From Pseudomonas sp. GV071 (lineage in GTDB: Bacteria > Pseudomonadota > Gammaproteobacteria > Pseudomonadales > Pseudomonadaceae), in contig NZ_QAOJ01000001.1 of NCBI RefSeq assembly GCF_003050835.1, positions 496,001 to 560,000 on the forward strand: a stretch of 64,000 bases of DNA, in the 5' to 3' direction. The position numbers and the translations under genes are program-made. The notes beneath the pieces were generated by a model. That model saw only the letters and a program-made list of their open reading frames with translations, had not been told where the DNA came from and ran no database searches. Shown here in pieces: positions 24,290-33,375 of the stretch; position 1 is the first letter of the stretch; each line of letters opens with the position of its first letter.

Positions 24290-26116
24290 ATGAGCGAACC
24301 GTTTGACTCCAGCGCGTTTTTAGCCACCAGCAGTGGCCGCCCCGGTGTATATCGAATGTTCGATGCCGAGGCCAAGCTGCTGTACGTGGGCAAAGCCAAA
24401 AACCTGAAAAAGCGCCTGGCCAGTTACTTCCGCAAGACCGGGTTGGCGCCTAAAACCGCCGCCCTGGTGGCCAAGATCGCGCAGATCGAAACCACCATCA
24501 CCGCCAACGAAACCGAAGCGTTGCTGCTTGAGCAGACGCTGATCAAGCAATGGCGGCCGCCGTACAACATCCTGTTGCGCGACGACAAATCCTACCCTTA
24601 CGTCTTTCTTTCCGACGGTGACTTCCCCCGTCTGAGTATTCACCGTGGGGCGAAGAAACTTAAAGGTCGGTATTTCGGGCCGTACCCGAGCGCGGGGGCG
24701 ATTCGTGAGAGTTTGAGTCTGCTGCAAAAGACCTTTCTGGTCCGCCAGTGTGAAGACAGTTACTTCAAGAACCGCACCCGCCCTTGTCTGCAATACCAGA
24801 TCAAACGCTGCAAGGGGCCATGCGTGCCGGGCCTGGTCGAGGCCGATGAATATGCGCAGGACGTGCGCCACTCGGTGATGTTCCTTGAGGGCCGCAGCAA
24901 CGCGCTGACCGATGAATTGTCAGCAGGCATGGAGCAGGCGGCGATGAACCTGCAATTCGAGCAGGCCGCCGAGCTGCGTGACCAGATTTCGTTGCTGCGC
25001 CGCGTGCAGGACCAGCAAAGCATGGAAGGCGGCACCGGTGATGTGGACGTCATCGCTGCCATGGTTAACCCCGGCGGCGCCTGCGTGCACCTGATCAGCG
25101 TGCGCGGTGGGCGGGTGCTGGGCAGCAAGAATTTCTACCCGCAAGTGGCAATCGAGGAGGGTGTAGGTGAGGTGCTGGCAGCGTTTCTGGCGCAGTACTA
25201 CCTCGGCAGCCACGAGCGCGATTTGCCCAGCGAGTTGATCGTCAACACCGACCACGAAGACTTCCCCGTATTGATCGAGGCCATCCATTCGCTGCGCGGT
25301 CGCGAACTGGCCATCAGCTACAAGGTGCGTGGCACCCGTGCGCGTTGGCAGCAGTTGGCAGTGACCAACGCCGAGCTGGCGCTGGCCTCGCGCTTGGCTG
25401 ATCGCCAGCATATCGCCGCGCGTTTCGAAGCCCTTGCCCAGGCGCTGAACATGGATGAAATACCGCAGCGCATGGAGTGCTTCGACATCAGCCATTCCAG
25501 CGGCGAAGCGACCGTGGCCTCCTGCGTGGTGTTCGGGCCGGAAGGGCCGCTGAAGTCCGACTACCGTCGCTATAACATCGAAGGCGTTACTGGTGGCGAT
25601 GACTATGCGGCCATGCACCAGGCGCTGACCCGCCGCTTCAGCAAGATCAAAGAGGGCGAGGGCAAGTTGCCCGATATCCTCCTGGTCGACGGCGGCAAGG
25701 GGCAGTTGGCGATGGCCCGCGACGTGCTGCAGGAACTGGCGGTGCCGGACCTGATCCTGCTCGGCGTGGCCAAAGGCGTGACCCGCAAGCCCGGCCTGGA
25801 AACCCTGTACCTCAACGATGCGGCCCACGAGTTCACCTTGCCGGGCCACTCGCCGGCCTTGCACCTGATTCAGCAGATCCGCGACGAATCCCACCGTTTT
25901 GCCATCACCGGCCACCGCGCCCGCCGCGGCAAAACCCGGCGCACCTCGAACCTCGAAGAAGTGCCAGGCGTGGGGCCCAAGCGCCGCCGCGAGTTACTCA
26001 ACCACTTTGGCGGCCTGCAGGAATTGGCTCGTGCCAGCAGCGATGAAATCGCCAAAGCACCTGGAATCAGTAAAAAGCTCGCCGAGTCGATTTATGCCGC
26101 CCTACACAGCGAGTAG
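24290..26116 (+). CDS. uvrC: Excinuclease ABC subunit C
   Basis: Makes both incisions in nucleotide-excision repair. The 608 residues show the N-terminal GIY-YIG nuclease ([21 protein letters not shown]), a UVR motif for UvrB contact (about 203-238), the RNase H-like second nuclease with [12 protein letters not shown], and C-terminal tandem helix-hairpin-helix ([26 protein letters not shown]). The gap to gacA is one base, the classic gacA-uvrC operon. ATG 24290 gives the family's normal start. Confidence 0.98.
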   Translation: MSEPFDSSAFLATSSGRPGVYRMFDAEAKLLYVGKAKNLKKRLASYFRKTGLAPKTAALVAKIAQIETTITANETEALLLEQTLIKQWRPPYNILLRDDKSYPYVFLSDGDFPRLSIHRGAKKLKGRYFGPYPSAGAIRESLSLLQKTFLVRQCEDSYFKNRTRPCLQYQIKRCKGPCVPGLVEADEYAQDVRHSVMFLEGRSNALTDELSAGMEQAAMNLQFEQAAELRDQISLLRRVQDQQSMEGGTGDVDVIAAMVNPGGACVHLISVRGGRVLGSKNFYPQVAIEEGVGEVLAAFLAQYYLGSHERDLPSELIVNTDHEDFPVLIEAIHSLRGRELAISYKVRGTRARWQQLAVTNAELALASRLADRQHIAARFEALAQALNMDEIPQRMECFDISHSSGEATVASCVVFGPEGPLKSDYRRYNIEGVTGGDDYAAMHQALTRRFSKIKEGEGKLPDILLVDGGKGQLAMARDVLQELAVPDLILLGVAKGVTRKPGLETLYLNDAAHEFTLPGHSPALHLIQQIRDESHRFAITGHRARRGKTRRTSNLEEVPGVGPKRRRELLNHFGGLQELARASSDEIAKAPGISKKLAESIYAALHSE

Positions 26117-26149
26117 AATGCCCGCTCACCTCGCAGCCTAGTTGTGCCG

Positions 26150-26707
26150 ATGAATATTCCCAACCTGCTTACCGTACTGCGCGTTCTACTGATTCCGATC
26201 TTCCTGTTGCTGTTTTACTTGCCGGTTTCATGGAGCTATCTGGCTGCCAGCGCGGTATTCGCTGTGGCGGCTGCTACTGATTGGCTGGATGGTTACCTGG
26301 CACGCAGATGGGAGCAGAGCACACCCTTTGGTGCCTTTCTCGACCCCGTCGCCGACAAGCTGATGGTGGCGGTTGCCTTGGTGGTGCTGGTGGAAGAACA
26401 CCACACCATTTGGTTGACCGTGCCGGCGGCCATCATCATCGGCCGGGAAATCGTGATTTCCGCATTGCGCGAGTGGATGGCCGAGCTGGGTGCCCGTGCC
26501 CACGTCGCGGTATCCAACCTGGGCAAATGGAAGACTGCGGCGCAAATGCTGGCCCTGGTGATCCTCCTGGCCAGCCCGCCCTCCGAAACCGTCCGTGTGC
26601 TGTTGGGCTTTGGTCTATTGATCATCGCCGCTGGCCTGACCCTGTGGTCGATGGTGCATTACCTGATTGCCGCGTGGCCGCACCTCAACCCTAACAAAGA
26701 TAAATAA
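26150..26707 (+). CDS. pgsA: CDP-diacylglycerol--glycerol-3-phosphate 3-phosphatidyltransferase
   Basis: Inner-membrane enzyme making phosphatidylglycerol phosphate. The 185 residues have the CDP-alcohol phosphatidyltransferase signature D-G-x2-A-R-x8-G-x3-D-x3-D ([10 protein letters not shown]...[10 protein letters not shown]) and several transmembrane helices. ATG 26150 ([11 protein letters not shown]) is preferred over a GTG two codons upstream. It follows uvrC by 33 bases and precedes the tRNA cluster. Confidence 0.96.
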   Translation: MNIPNLLTVLRVLLIPIFLLLFYLPVSWSYLAASAVFAVAAATDWLDGYLARRWEQSTPFGAFLDPVADKLMVAVALVVLVEEHHTIWLTVPAAIIIGREIVISALREWMAELGARAHVAVSNLGKWKTAAQMLALVILLASPPSETVRVLLGFGLLIIAAGLTLWSMVHYLIAAWPHLNPNKDK

Positions 26708-26726
26708 GCTTTTTTGAATCAAGGGG

Positions 26727-26754
26727 TTGACGGGGTGTTTGGATTCTATAGAAT
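26727..26754 (+). promoter_or_regulatory. Sigma-70 promoter of the tRNA-Gly/tRNA-Cys unit
   Basis: TTGACG (26727-26732), 16-base spacer, TAGAAT (26749-26754), ending 18 bases before tRNA-Gly. A GC-rich discriminator (GGCGCCCG) follows, as expected for stringently controlled tRNA promoters. Confidence 0.75.
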
Positions 26755-26772
26755 GGCGCCCGTCACCAAGAC

Positions 26773-26848
<76 letters not shown>

Positions 26849-26891
26849 ATTTGTTGACGTTGACGCCGCAGTTTGCGGCGTCTTCGTTTGA

Positions 26892-26965
26892 GGCCGAGTA
26901 GCAAAATGGTTATGCCGCGGATTGCAAATCCGCTTACGCCGGTTCGATTCCGACCTCGGCCTCCA
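26892..26965 (+). tRNA. cysT: tRNA-Cys (anticodon GCA)
   Basis: A 74-base cloverleaf: acceptor GGCCGAG/CTCGGCC, anticodon GCA in GGATTGCAAATCC, T-loop GTTCGATTC, encoded CCA. It is 43 bases after tRNA-Gly and is followed by a terminator. Confidence 0.97.
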
Positions 26966-26972
26966 TTATAGG

Positions 26973-27010
26973 AAAGCCCCGTAGATCATTGATTTACGGG
27001 GCTTTTTCTT
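26973..27010 (+). terminator. Terminator after tRNA-Cys
   Basis: AAAGCCCCGTA hairpin closing with TACGGGGCTTTTTC, eight bases after the tRNA. It separates the Gly-Cys transcript from tRNA-Leu. Confidence 0.88.
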
Positions 27011-27044
27011 TTCTGCTTTGGGAAAAGGACGGAGCCCTGGAAGC

Positions 27045-27073
27045 TTGCTTAGCGCGATAGGGCTGTATATATT
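27045..27073 (+). promoter_or_regulatory. Probable promoter of tRNA-Leu
   Basis: TTGCTT (27045-27050), a 17-base spacer, and TATATT (27068-27073), ending 42 bases before the tRNA. A separate promoter is expected because a terminator lies upstream. Confidence 0.6.
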
Positions 27074-27115
27074 CCGCCCTCGTCATGCGCCACCGGCCAT
27101 GACCGACGCACCATC

Positions 27116-27201
27116 GCCCGGATGGCGAAATTGGTAGACGCAAGGGACTTAAAATCCCTCGTTCTTTGAACGTGCCGGTTCGACCCCGGCTCCGGGCACC
27201 A
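27116..27201 (+). tRNA. leuT: tRNA-Leu (anticodon UAA)
   Basis: An 86-base class II tRNA: acceptor GCCCGGA/TCCGGGC, anticodon TAA in the loop CTTAAAA, variable arm TCGTTCTTTGAACG, T-loop GTTCGACCC, encoded CCA. Confidence 0.97.
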
Positions 27202-27209
27202 TTTAAATA

Positions 27210-27246
27210 CAAAGGCTTATCTGCAGTGATGCAGGTAGGCCTTTGT
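27210..27246 (+). terminator. Terminator after tRNA-Leu
   Basis: CAAAGGCTTATCTGCA pairs imperfectly with TGCAGGTAGGCCTTTG and is followed by a T-rich stretch. It starts eight bases after the tRNA. Confidence 0.7.
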
Positions 27247-27449
27247 TGTTTCTGGGTCGAAACTTCTATTGTTGCGGGCATCAATTTTTTATTTTTGCGC
27301 TCTTGGTGAGGCCGTCTGCTATGGCCAGCCCTGTCATAGCCGGATTTAAGCGCCGATAACGTTGATCAGCCTTCAGAGGTCCAGCCGGCCAGATGGCGGT
27401 AAAGGAACCTGCTTGGGTAAGCTGCGATTACCTTGAAAAGGAGCAATAG

Positions 27450-27914
27450 ATGAAACGGATTTTAATCACCAGCCTGTCCATCGCCTGTGCTCTAACCGGT
27501 TTGTCCGGCTGCGCCACAAAGCCAACCTCGGTGCCGGACACCGCCTCAGTCGCCGAGGCGAAGGCAAGAGCTGCCGCCGATGATCAGCGGCTTCGCGAAG
27601 AGTTTTCGGGCGCTCAAGCGCTGGTGGTGCTGGGTTGCTCAGAGAAGCTTCACATCGCCAGCGTGGATCGTCCTGAGGATATGGTGGCGATCAAAGCCTG
27701 CACGGACACACAGGTGAGCGATATCTCCAATGCGGTGTTGGCGCGTCTGGAAGCGGGTGAGTTCCCGGCGAATGAAACGGGGCAATTTATCCTCAGGCAA
27801 GCCGTGGTCTTTTTGCAGACCTACAGCGAGGGCGCCAGAAGCCGGGAGTCCGATCAGCTGATTCAAAGCGCGATGGAGCATGTACGGGGTGCTCGCTCGT
27901 TTACGTCCGAATAG
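27450..27914 (+). CDS. Lipoprotein of unknown function
   Basis: The 154 residues start with a lipoprotein signal peptide ending in the lipobox LSGC. The residue after the Cys is Ala, so outer-membrane sorting by the nearby LolA system is expected. The mature part is helical and charged (AEAKARAAADDQRLREEF), with two further cysteines (VVLGCSEK, AIKACTDT) that could form a disulfide. A GGAG ribosome site precedes the ATG. I do not recognise the family. It lies between tRNA-Leu and an orphan response regulator, 158 bases from the latter. Confidence 0.75.
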   Translation: MKRILITSLSIACALTGLSGCATKPTSVPDTASVAEAKARAAADDQRLREEFSGAQALVVLGCSEKLHIASVDRPEDMVAIKACTDTQVSDISNAVLARLEAGEFPANETGQFILRQAVVFLQTYSEGARSRESDQLIQSAMEHVRGARSFTSE

Positions 27915-28072
27915 TGCCGCCTGGCTTTTCTGTAGCGGCTTGGCCTCGTCCCAGGCGGTAACTCGTTAAATCTTTCACGTTTCCTACACGTTTTGCGCTT
28001 CGGTACTACGATCAGATTGCGCGCGGGCCAACGCTGTGGCGCGTTCCGCTCATTGTCGATCGAGGTGATTGC

Positions 28073-28699
28073 TTGGCTAGAGTATTGATCGCAGATGACC
28101 ATGAGGTCATTCGCATGGCGACCAGGATGACGCTGGAGAAAGCGGGGCATGAGGTGGTGGGGGAGGCTAGCAATGGCGTGGAGGTGGTCAGCAAGGTTCG
28201 CGAGCTGGCGCCGGACCTGATCATTCTTGATATGGATATGCCGCAACTCGATGGTTTTGCTGTGCTGCAACGTCTGCATGCGGAGCCAAAACCGGCCAAG
28301 ATCATTGTGTTTTCTGGTTTGGATGCCAGTCGTTATGCGGTGCGTTGCGCGCGGGCCGGGGCGTCCGGTTTCGTAGCCAAGGACAGTGACCTGAAACAGT
28401 TGGTCAATGCCGTGCAGATGGTGATGTCGGGCTACAAGCTGTTTCCGGTGACGGAATATTCGTCGGTGGATGGCAGTGCGGTGCAGGCGTCGGAGAAGGA
28501 GTTGATCGAAACCCTGTCCGACCGTGAGCTGACGGTGCTGCGTAGCCTGGCCAAGGGCATTCGCATCAAGGACATTGCGGCCGAACTGCTGCTTAGCGAA
28601 AAAACCGTGAGCACCTATAAAAGTCGGCTGATCACCAAGCTTCAGGTGGGCAATCTGCTTGAGCTGGTGGAGTTGGCCAAGCGCAATCATTTGATCTGA
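28073..28699 (+). CDS. NarL/FixJ-family response regulator, EvgA/BvgA-like, orphan
   Basis: The 208 residues comprise a receiver (Asp8-Asp9, phosphoacceptor Asp53 in LIILDMDMP, Ser81, Lys103) and a C-terminal LuxR-type HTH (about 148-192: LSDRELTVLRSLAKGI, LLSEKTVSTYKSRLITKL). All phosphorylation residues are intact. The pattern SEKTVSTYKSRL resembles EvgA/BvgA, whose partners are hybrid kinases. No histidine kinase is present in this window. Translation starts with TTG after a GAGGTGA ribosome site. Targets are unknown. Confidence 0.9.
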   Translation: MARVLIADDHEVIRMATRMTLEKAGHEVVGEASNGVEVVSKVRELAPDLIILDMDMPQLDGFAVLQRLHAEPKPAKIIVFSGLDASRYAVRCARAGASGFVAKDSDLKQLVNAVQMVMSGYKLFPVTEYSSVDGSAVQASEKELIETLSDRELTVLRSLAKGIRIKDIAAELLLSEKTVSTYKSRLITKLQVGNLLELVELAKRNHLI

Positions 28700-28763
28700 G
28701 GTGCTGCTCAGGGCGGCCGGGCGGCAGATGTCTCCATGCCACGCGCCTTCTCCGGGGCGTCTT

Positions 28764-29051
28764 TCATCGGCGGCTGCGGATCACCCGTTTGCCCTGATAA
28801 CGAACTTCATGGTGCAGGTGCCGACCGCTGCTGTTGCCGCTGAGGCCGATGGTCTGTCGGGTAGTGAGCAGGCGGTTGCCATCTAGCGCCGACTCGATCA
28901 GTTTGGCCATTTCCGCGGGTGCGGCAGGCGTATTCAGTGATTGCAGCGGCGAGCTGCGGTCTGGTCCGGCCAGCAAAGCCAGGGTGAGGCCAAGGCCAAA
29001 GCTCAGAGGGAAGAGGCGGCCAGGTGTATCAGGCTTGCACAGGCTGGTCAT
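28764..29051 (-). CDS. Small membrane-anchored hypothetical protein
   Basis: A 95-residue frame divergent from ugd, with one hydrophobic segment near the N-terminus (FPLSFGLGLTLALLAG) and a basic C-terminus (HEVRYQGKRVIRSRR). This looks like a secreted or anchored small protein. The start at ATG 29051 is tentative: it lacks a clear ribosome site, and a TTG start at 29105 is open in the same frame. I do not recognise a family. Its place directly upstream of ugd may be conserved in Pseudomonas. Confidence 0.5.
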   Translation of the reverse strand: MTSLCKPDTPGRLFPLSFGLGLTLALLAGPDRSSPLQSLNTPAAPAEMAKLIESALDGNRLLTTRQTIGLSGNSSGRHLHHEVRYQGKRVIRSRR

Positions 29052-29190
29052 GGCGCGCACTGCGGGGCTGAAGGTGTGGCGATTCTGATGAGCCAGTGCA
29101 AGCAACGTTTGTCACGTCTCTGCCTCGTTTCCTTCACACGCTTGCCACTGCTTTTCGCTGCAATCGTCGAAACCCTAGGGAGAGTCGGCG

Positions 29191-30552
29191 ATGCAGCTAT
29201 GTGTAATTGGTGCGGGGTATGTGGGGCTGGTTACAGCCGCCTGTTTTGCCGACATGGGTAACGAGGTGGTGTGTGTGGAAACCGACCCCTTTCGCCTTAC
29301 CCGTTTACAAGCCGGTGAAGTGCCAATCCACGAACCGGGCTTGCAAGCTCTGTTGACCAGCCACCTGGCCAGCGGCCACTTGCGCTTCACCCGCCAGTTG
29401 GCCGAAGGCGTCGAGCGTGCCGCCGTGGTGTTCATCGCCGTCGGCACGCCCAGCGAAGAAGATGGTTCGGCCGATCTCAGCCATGTGCTGGCGGTGGCCG
29501 AACAACTGGGTAGCACCCTGCGTCATGCCTGTCTGGTGGTGAACAAGTCGACGGTACCGGTGGGCACTGCCGAGCGGGTGCAGAAGGTGATCAATCAACG
29601 CCTGCACAGCCGGCAACTGGCGCTGCAGGTTACAGTCGCCAGCAACCCCGAGTTTCTCAAGGAAGGCTCGGCGATCGACGACTTCATGCGCCCTGACCGG
29701 GTGTTGCTGGGCTGCGCCGATAGCGCCAGCGAGGAGCTGTTGCGCCGCCTGTACGCGCCGTTTGTGCGCAATAACGAGCGGGTGCTGTGCATGGACGTGC
29801 GCGCCGCCGAGTTCAGCAAGTACGCCGCCAACGCCTTTCTCGCCACCAAAATCTCCTTTATCAACGAGATGGCGGGTCTGTGCGGGTTGCTCGATGTCGA
29901 TATCGAGCAAGTGCGCCGGGGCATTGGCAGTGACAAACGGATCGGCACGCACTTTATCTACGCTGGGTGCGGCTATGGCGGTTCGTGTTTTCCCAAGGAC
30001 GTCAAAGCGCTGATCCATAGCGCCGAACAGCAGGGTTTTGAACCCGCCATTTTGCGCGCGGTGGAAGCGCGCAATGCCTTGCAGAAAACCTTGTTGTTCG
30101 AGGCCCTGCGCGAGCATTTCAGTGGCCACTTGCAGGGGCGGGTAGTGGCTTTGTGGGGGCTGGCGTTCAAGCCCGGTACCGATGATTTGCGCGAAGCACC
30201 GAGCCTGGTCCTGTTGGACGCCTTGCTGGCCGCCGGCGCACGGGTGCAGGGTTGTGATCCTGTGGCCTGCGACGGTGTGGCGGCGCGGTATGCCCAAGCG
30301 CTCGCCAGCGGCCAGTTGAAGCTAGGTGAATCGCCCTATACGGCAGTGGAGGGCGCGGATGCGCTGGTGTTGGTCACCGAATGGAAGCAGTTCCGTCAGC
30401 CGGATTTCCGCCGCGTTCGCGGTCTGATGCGTATGCCGGCGCTGTTCGATGGCCGCAATATTTACGATTCGTTGGAACTATCTGAGCTAGGGTTTCTCTA
30501 TCGTGGCATTGGTCGCCCTGTGGCGGACCATTGTAAGGCGAGTGCCGCCTGA
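29191..30552 (+). CDS. ugd: UDP-glucose 6-dehydrogenase
   Basis: NAD-dependent four-electron oxidation of UDP-glucose to UDP-glucuronate, a precursor for exopolysaccharide and aminoarabinose-lipid A. The 453 residues show the N-terminal Rossmann motif CVIGAGYVGLVTAACFA, the STVPVGTAERV and NPEFLKEGSAIDDFMRPDR segments, and catalytic Cys266 in GGSCFPKD. It is 47 bases upstream of galU, which makes its substrate. Confidence 0.96.
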   Translation: MQLCVIGAGYVGLVTAACFADMGNEVVCVETDPFRLTRLQAGEVPIHEPGLQALLTSHLASGHLRFTRQLAEGVERAAVVFIAVGTPSEEDGSADLSHVLAVAEQLGSTLRHACLVVNKSTVPVGTAERVQKVINQRLHSRQLALQVTVASNPEFLKEGSAIDDFMRPDRVLLGCADSASEELLRRLYAPFVRNNERVLCMDVRAAEFSKYAANAFLATKISFINEMAGLCGLLDVDIEQVRRGIGSDKRIGTHFIYAGCGYGGSCFPKDVKALIHSAEQQGFEPAILRAVEARNALQKTLLFEALREHFSGHLQGRVVALWGLAFKPGTDDLREAPSLVLLDALLAAGARVQGCDPVACDGVAARYAQALASGQLKLGESPYTAVEGADALVLVTEWKQFRQPDFRRVRGLMRMPALFDGRNIYDSLELSELGFLYRGIGRPVADHCKASAA

Positions 30553-30599
30553 TTAGACTGCGCGGCACTAACGGTACGACCCTTCTTTCAAGGACTCAC

Positions 30600-31439
30600 A
30601 TGATCAAGAAATGCTTGTTCCCGGCTGCTGGTTACGGTACTCGCTTCCTGCCAGCGACAAAGGCCATGCCCAAGGAAATGCTGCCGGTGGTGAACAAGCC
30701 GCTGATTCAGTATGGCGTCGAAGAAGCCCTGGAAGCCGGGCTTTCGGAGATCTCCATCGTTACTGGCCGTGGTAAGCGCGCCCTGGAAGACCACTTCGAC
30801 ATCAGCTACGAGCTGGAGCACCAGATCAAGGGCACCGACAAGGAAAAATACCTGGTCGGCATCCGTCGTCTGATCGACAACTGCAGCTTCTCCTACACCC
30901 GTCAGGTAGAAATGAAAGGCCTCGGCCACGCCATTCTGTCCGGCCGCCCGCTGATCGGTGACGAACCCTTCGCCGTGGTACTGGCGGACGACCTGTGTGT
31001 AAACCTCGAAGGCGACGGCGTACTGACCCAGATGGTCAAGCTGTACAACCAGTTCCGCTGCTCGATCGTGGCCATCCAGGAAGTGCCGAAGGACGAAGTG
31101 TCCAAGTACGGCGTGATCGCTGGCGAAATGATCCGTGACGACATCTACCGTGTGAACAGCATGGTCGAGAAGCCGAAACCGGAAGATGCACCGTCCAACC
31201 TGGCGATCATCGGCCGCTACATCCTGACCCCGGACATCTTCAAATTGATCGAAGAAACCGAGCCAGGTAAAGGCGGCGAAATCCAGATTACCGACGCCCT
31301 GATGAAACAGGCGCAAGACGGTTGCGTACTGGCCTACAAATTCAAAGGCCAGCGTTTCGACTGCGGCGGTGCGGAAGGCTATATCGACGCCACCAACTTC
31401 TGCTTCGAAAACTTCTACAAGACCGGCAAGGCCTACTAA
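30600..31439 (+). CDS. galU: UTP--glucose-1-phosphate uridylyltransferase
   Basis: Makes UDP-glucose from UTP and glucose-1-phosphate for LPS, exopolysaccharide and trehalose metabolism. The 279 residues carry the nucleotidyltransferase signature GYGTRFLPATKAMPKEMLP and the downstream GLGHAI and LADDLCV motifs. It follows ugd in an operon and ends at a strong terminator. Confidence 0.97.
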   Translation: MIKKCLFPAAGYGTRFLPATKAMPKEMLPVVNKPLIQYGVEEALEAGLSEISIVTGRGKRALEDHFDISYELEHQIKGTDKEKYLVGIRRLIDNCSFSYTRQVEMKGLGHAILSGRPLIGDEPFAVVLADDLCVNLEGDGVLTQMVKLYNQFRCSIVAIQEVPKDEVSKYGVIAGEMIRDDIYRVNSMVEKPKPEDAPSNLAIIGRYILTPDIFKLIEETEPGKGGEIQITDALMKQAQDGCVLAYKFKGQRFDCGGAEGYIDATNFCFENFYKTGKAY

Positions 31440-31456
31440 GGCCGACCCCGAGTCAG

Positions 31457-31486
31457 AAAAGAGCCACCTTCGGGTGGCTTTTTTTA
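31457..31486. terminator. Terminator after galU
   Basis: AAAAGAGCCACC-TTCG-GGTGGCTTTTTTT, 17 bases after the galU stop. A-run and T-run on the two sides let it serve the convergent VOC gene as well. Confidence 0.93.
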
Positions 31487-31915
31487 TGCCTCTTTTCTGC
31501 CCTGTGGTGCAGGCGCGCCCGGTCCCAGCGGTTGACCGTAGCTGAACTCGACGTAATTGCCCGCCGGGTCACGCACTCCGCAGTAGTAACCGACCGGGTA
31601 GGGCTCATCGCGCGCCGGCCAGATCAGGCAGTCGGCCTGTGCAGCTTGGGCGGCAAGCGCGTCGACCTCGGCGCGGCTGTTGAGGGCGAAGCCAAAATGC
31701 CGGTAGTCGTCGCTGGCCAGCTGCACCGCGTGGCCGCCCGGCATCAGTACGAAGATGAATTCATGTTCTTTGCCGGGCTCGGCCATCCAGACGATGCGCG
31801 AGCCTTTGCCTTCGCGCTCATGGCAGATGTGCAGGCCACAGAAGTCGCGGTAGAAGGCGATGCAGGCATCCAGGTCGGGCACGTGCAGGGCGATATGGGT
31901 GAGGGTGGGGCGCAT
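31484..31915 (-). CDS. VOC-family (glyoxalase/bleomycin-resistance/dioxygenase) protein
   Basis: A 143-residue vicinal-oxygen-chelate protein with the two beta-alpha-beta3 modules: THIALHVPDLDACIAFY at the start and GVRDPAGNYVEFSYG near the end. His (in THIALHV), Glu (NYVEF) and the His of HFGFAL are possible metal ligands. The reaction is not predictable; similar genes are annotated as ring-cleaving dioxygenase or glyoxalase-like. ATG 31915 has a GAGGAATT ribosome site. It sits between galU and gor. Confidence 0.85.
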   Translation of the reverse strand: MRPTLTHIALHVPDLDACIAFYRDFCGLHICHEREGKGSRIVWMAEPGKEHEFIFVLMPGGHAVQLASDDYRHFGFALNSRAEVDALAAQAAQADCLIWPARDEPYPVGYYCGVRDPAGNYVEFSYGQPLGPGAPAPQGRKEA

Positions 31916-32013
31916 GTTGAATTCCTCGGCAAACACCCCCATAAGTCTAGGCCGTGGTGGGCGCCATGCGTCGTGCCAGTGCGCTATGCTGGCCGCCAGT
32001 TAAGGAGATAAGC

Positions 32014-33375
32014 ATGACTTACGATTTCGACCTGTTCGTGATTGGCGCCGGTTCTGGTGGCGTGCGTGCCGCGCGTTTTGCCGCCGGTTTTGGCGCACGG
32101 GTGGCGGTGGCGGAAAGCCGTTACCTAGGTGGCACCTGCGTCAACGTTGGCTGCGTGCCAAAGAAGCTGTTGGTGTATGGCGCCCACTTCGCTGACGAGT
32201 TCGAACAGGCCAGCGGCTTTGGCTGGACCCTCGGTGGCAAGCCGGATTTCGACTGGGCCACCCTGATCAGCAACAAGAACCGTGAGATCCAGCGCCTCAA
32301 CGGCATCTACCGCAACCTCCTGGTAAACAGTGGCGTCACCTTGCTGGAAAGCCACGCCAAGGTGGTCGACCCGCACCATGTCGAGGTCGACGGTAAAACC
32401 TACAGCGCCGAACACATTCTGATCGCCACCGGCGGCTGGCCACAGATTCCCGAGATCCCCGGCCACGAACACGCGATCAACTCCAACCAGGCGTTTTTCC
32501 TCAAGGAACTGCCCAAGCGCGTGCTGGTGGTTGGCGGTGGTTATATCGCCGTGGAGTTCGCCTCGATCTTCAACGGCCTGGGTGCCGACACCACCTTGCT
32601 GTACCGCGGCGAGCTGTTCCTGCGCGGCTTCGATGGTGCGGTGCGCAAGCACCTGAAAGAGGAGCTGAGCAAAAGCGGAATTAACCTGCAATTCAACGCC
32701 GATATCGTCCGTATCGACAAACAGGCTGGTGGCAGCCTGCAAGCCACCCTCAAGGATGGCCGCGTGCTGGACACCGACTGCGTGTTCTACGCCACGGGCC
32801 GCCGGCCGATGCTGGATAACCTCGGCCTGGAAAACACCAAGGTGGCGCTCGACGAACGCGGGTTTATCGCTGTCGACGATCAGTTCCAAACCGCCGAGCC
32901 GTCGATTCTGGCCCTTGGCGATGTCATCGGCCGCGTGCAGCTTACCCCCGTGGCGTTGGCCGAAGGCATGGCCGTGGCGCGCCGCCTGTTCAAGCCCGAG
33001 CAGTACCGCCCGGTGGATTACCAGCACATTCCCACCGCCGTGTTCAGCCTGCCGAACATCGGCACCGTCGGACTCACCGAAGAGCAGGCGCGCGACGCCG
33101 GGCACAAGGTGGCTATCTTCCAGAGCGACTTCAAACCGATGAAGCTGACCCTCACCAGCAGCCAGGAACGCACGCTGATGAAGCTGGTGGTGGATGTCGA
33201 CAGCGACAAGGTGCTGGGTTGCCATATGGTTGGCCCGGATGCCGGCGAAATTGTCCAGGGGCTGGCTGTGGCGCTGAAAGCCGGTGCCACCAAGCGCATC
33301 TTCGACGACACCCTCGGCGTGCACCCGACGGCGGCGGAAGAGTTCGTCACCATGCGCACGCCCGTCGGTGCCTGA
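32014..33375 (+). CDS. gor: Glutathione-disulfide reductase
   Basis: FAD/NADPH flavoenzyme that keeps glutathione reduced. The 453 residues show the FAD motif [15 protein letters not shown], the redox-active disulfide Cys42-Val-Asn-Val-Gly-Cys47, the NADPH fold [17 protein letters not shown], and the catalytic His in [20 protein letters not shown] ribosome site eight bases before ATG 32014 settles the start. The stop is directly followed by the TTG of the next gene. Confidence 0.97.
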   Translation: MTYDFDLFVIGAGSGGVRAARFAAGFGARVAVAESRYLGGTCVNVGCVPKKLLVYGAHFADEFEQASGFGWTLGGKPDFDWATLISNKNREIQRLNGIYRNLLVNSGVTLLESHAKVVDPHHVEVDGKTYSAEHILIATGGWPQIPEIPGHEHAINSNQAFFLKELPKRVLVVGGGYIAVEFASIFNGLGADTTLLYRGELFLRGFDGAVRKHLKEELSKSGINLQFNADIVRIDKQAGGSLQATLKDGRVLDTDCVFYATGRRPMLDNLGLENTKVALDERGFIAVDDQFQTAEPSILALGDVIGRVQLTPVALAEGMAVARRLFKPEQYRPVDYQHIPTAVFSLPNIGTVGLTEEQARDAGHKVAIFQSDFKPMKLTLTSSQERTLMKLVVDVDSDKVLGCHMVGPDAGEIVQGLAVALKAGATKRIFDDTLGVHPTAAEEFVTMRTPVGA

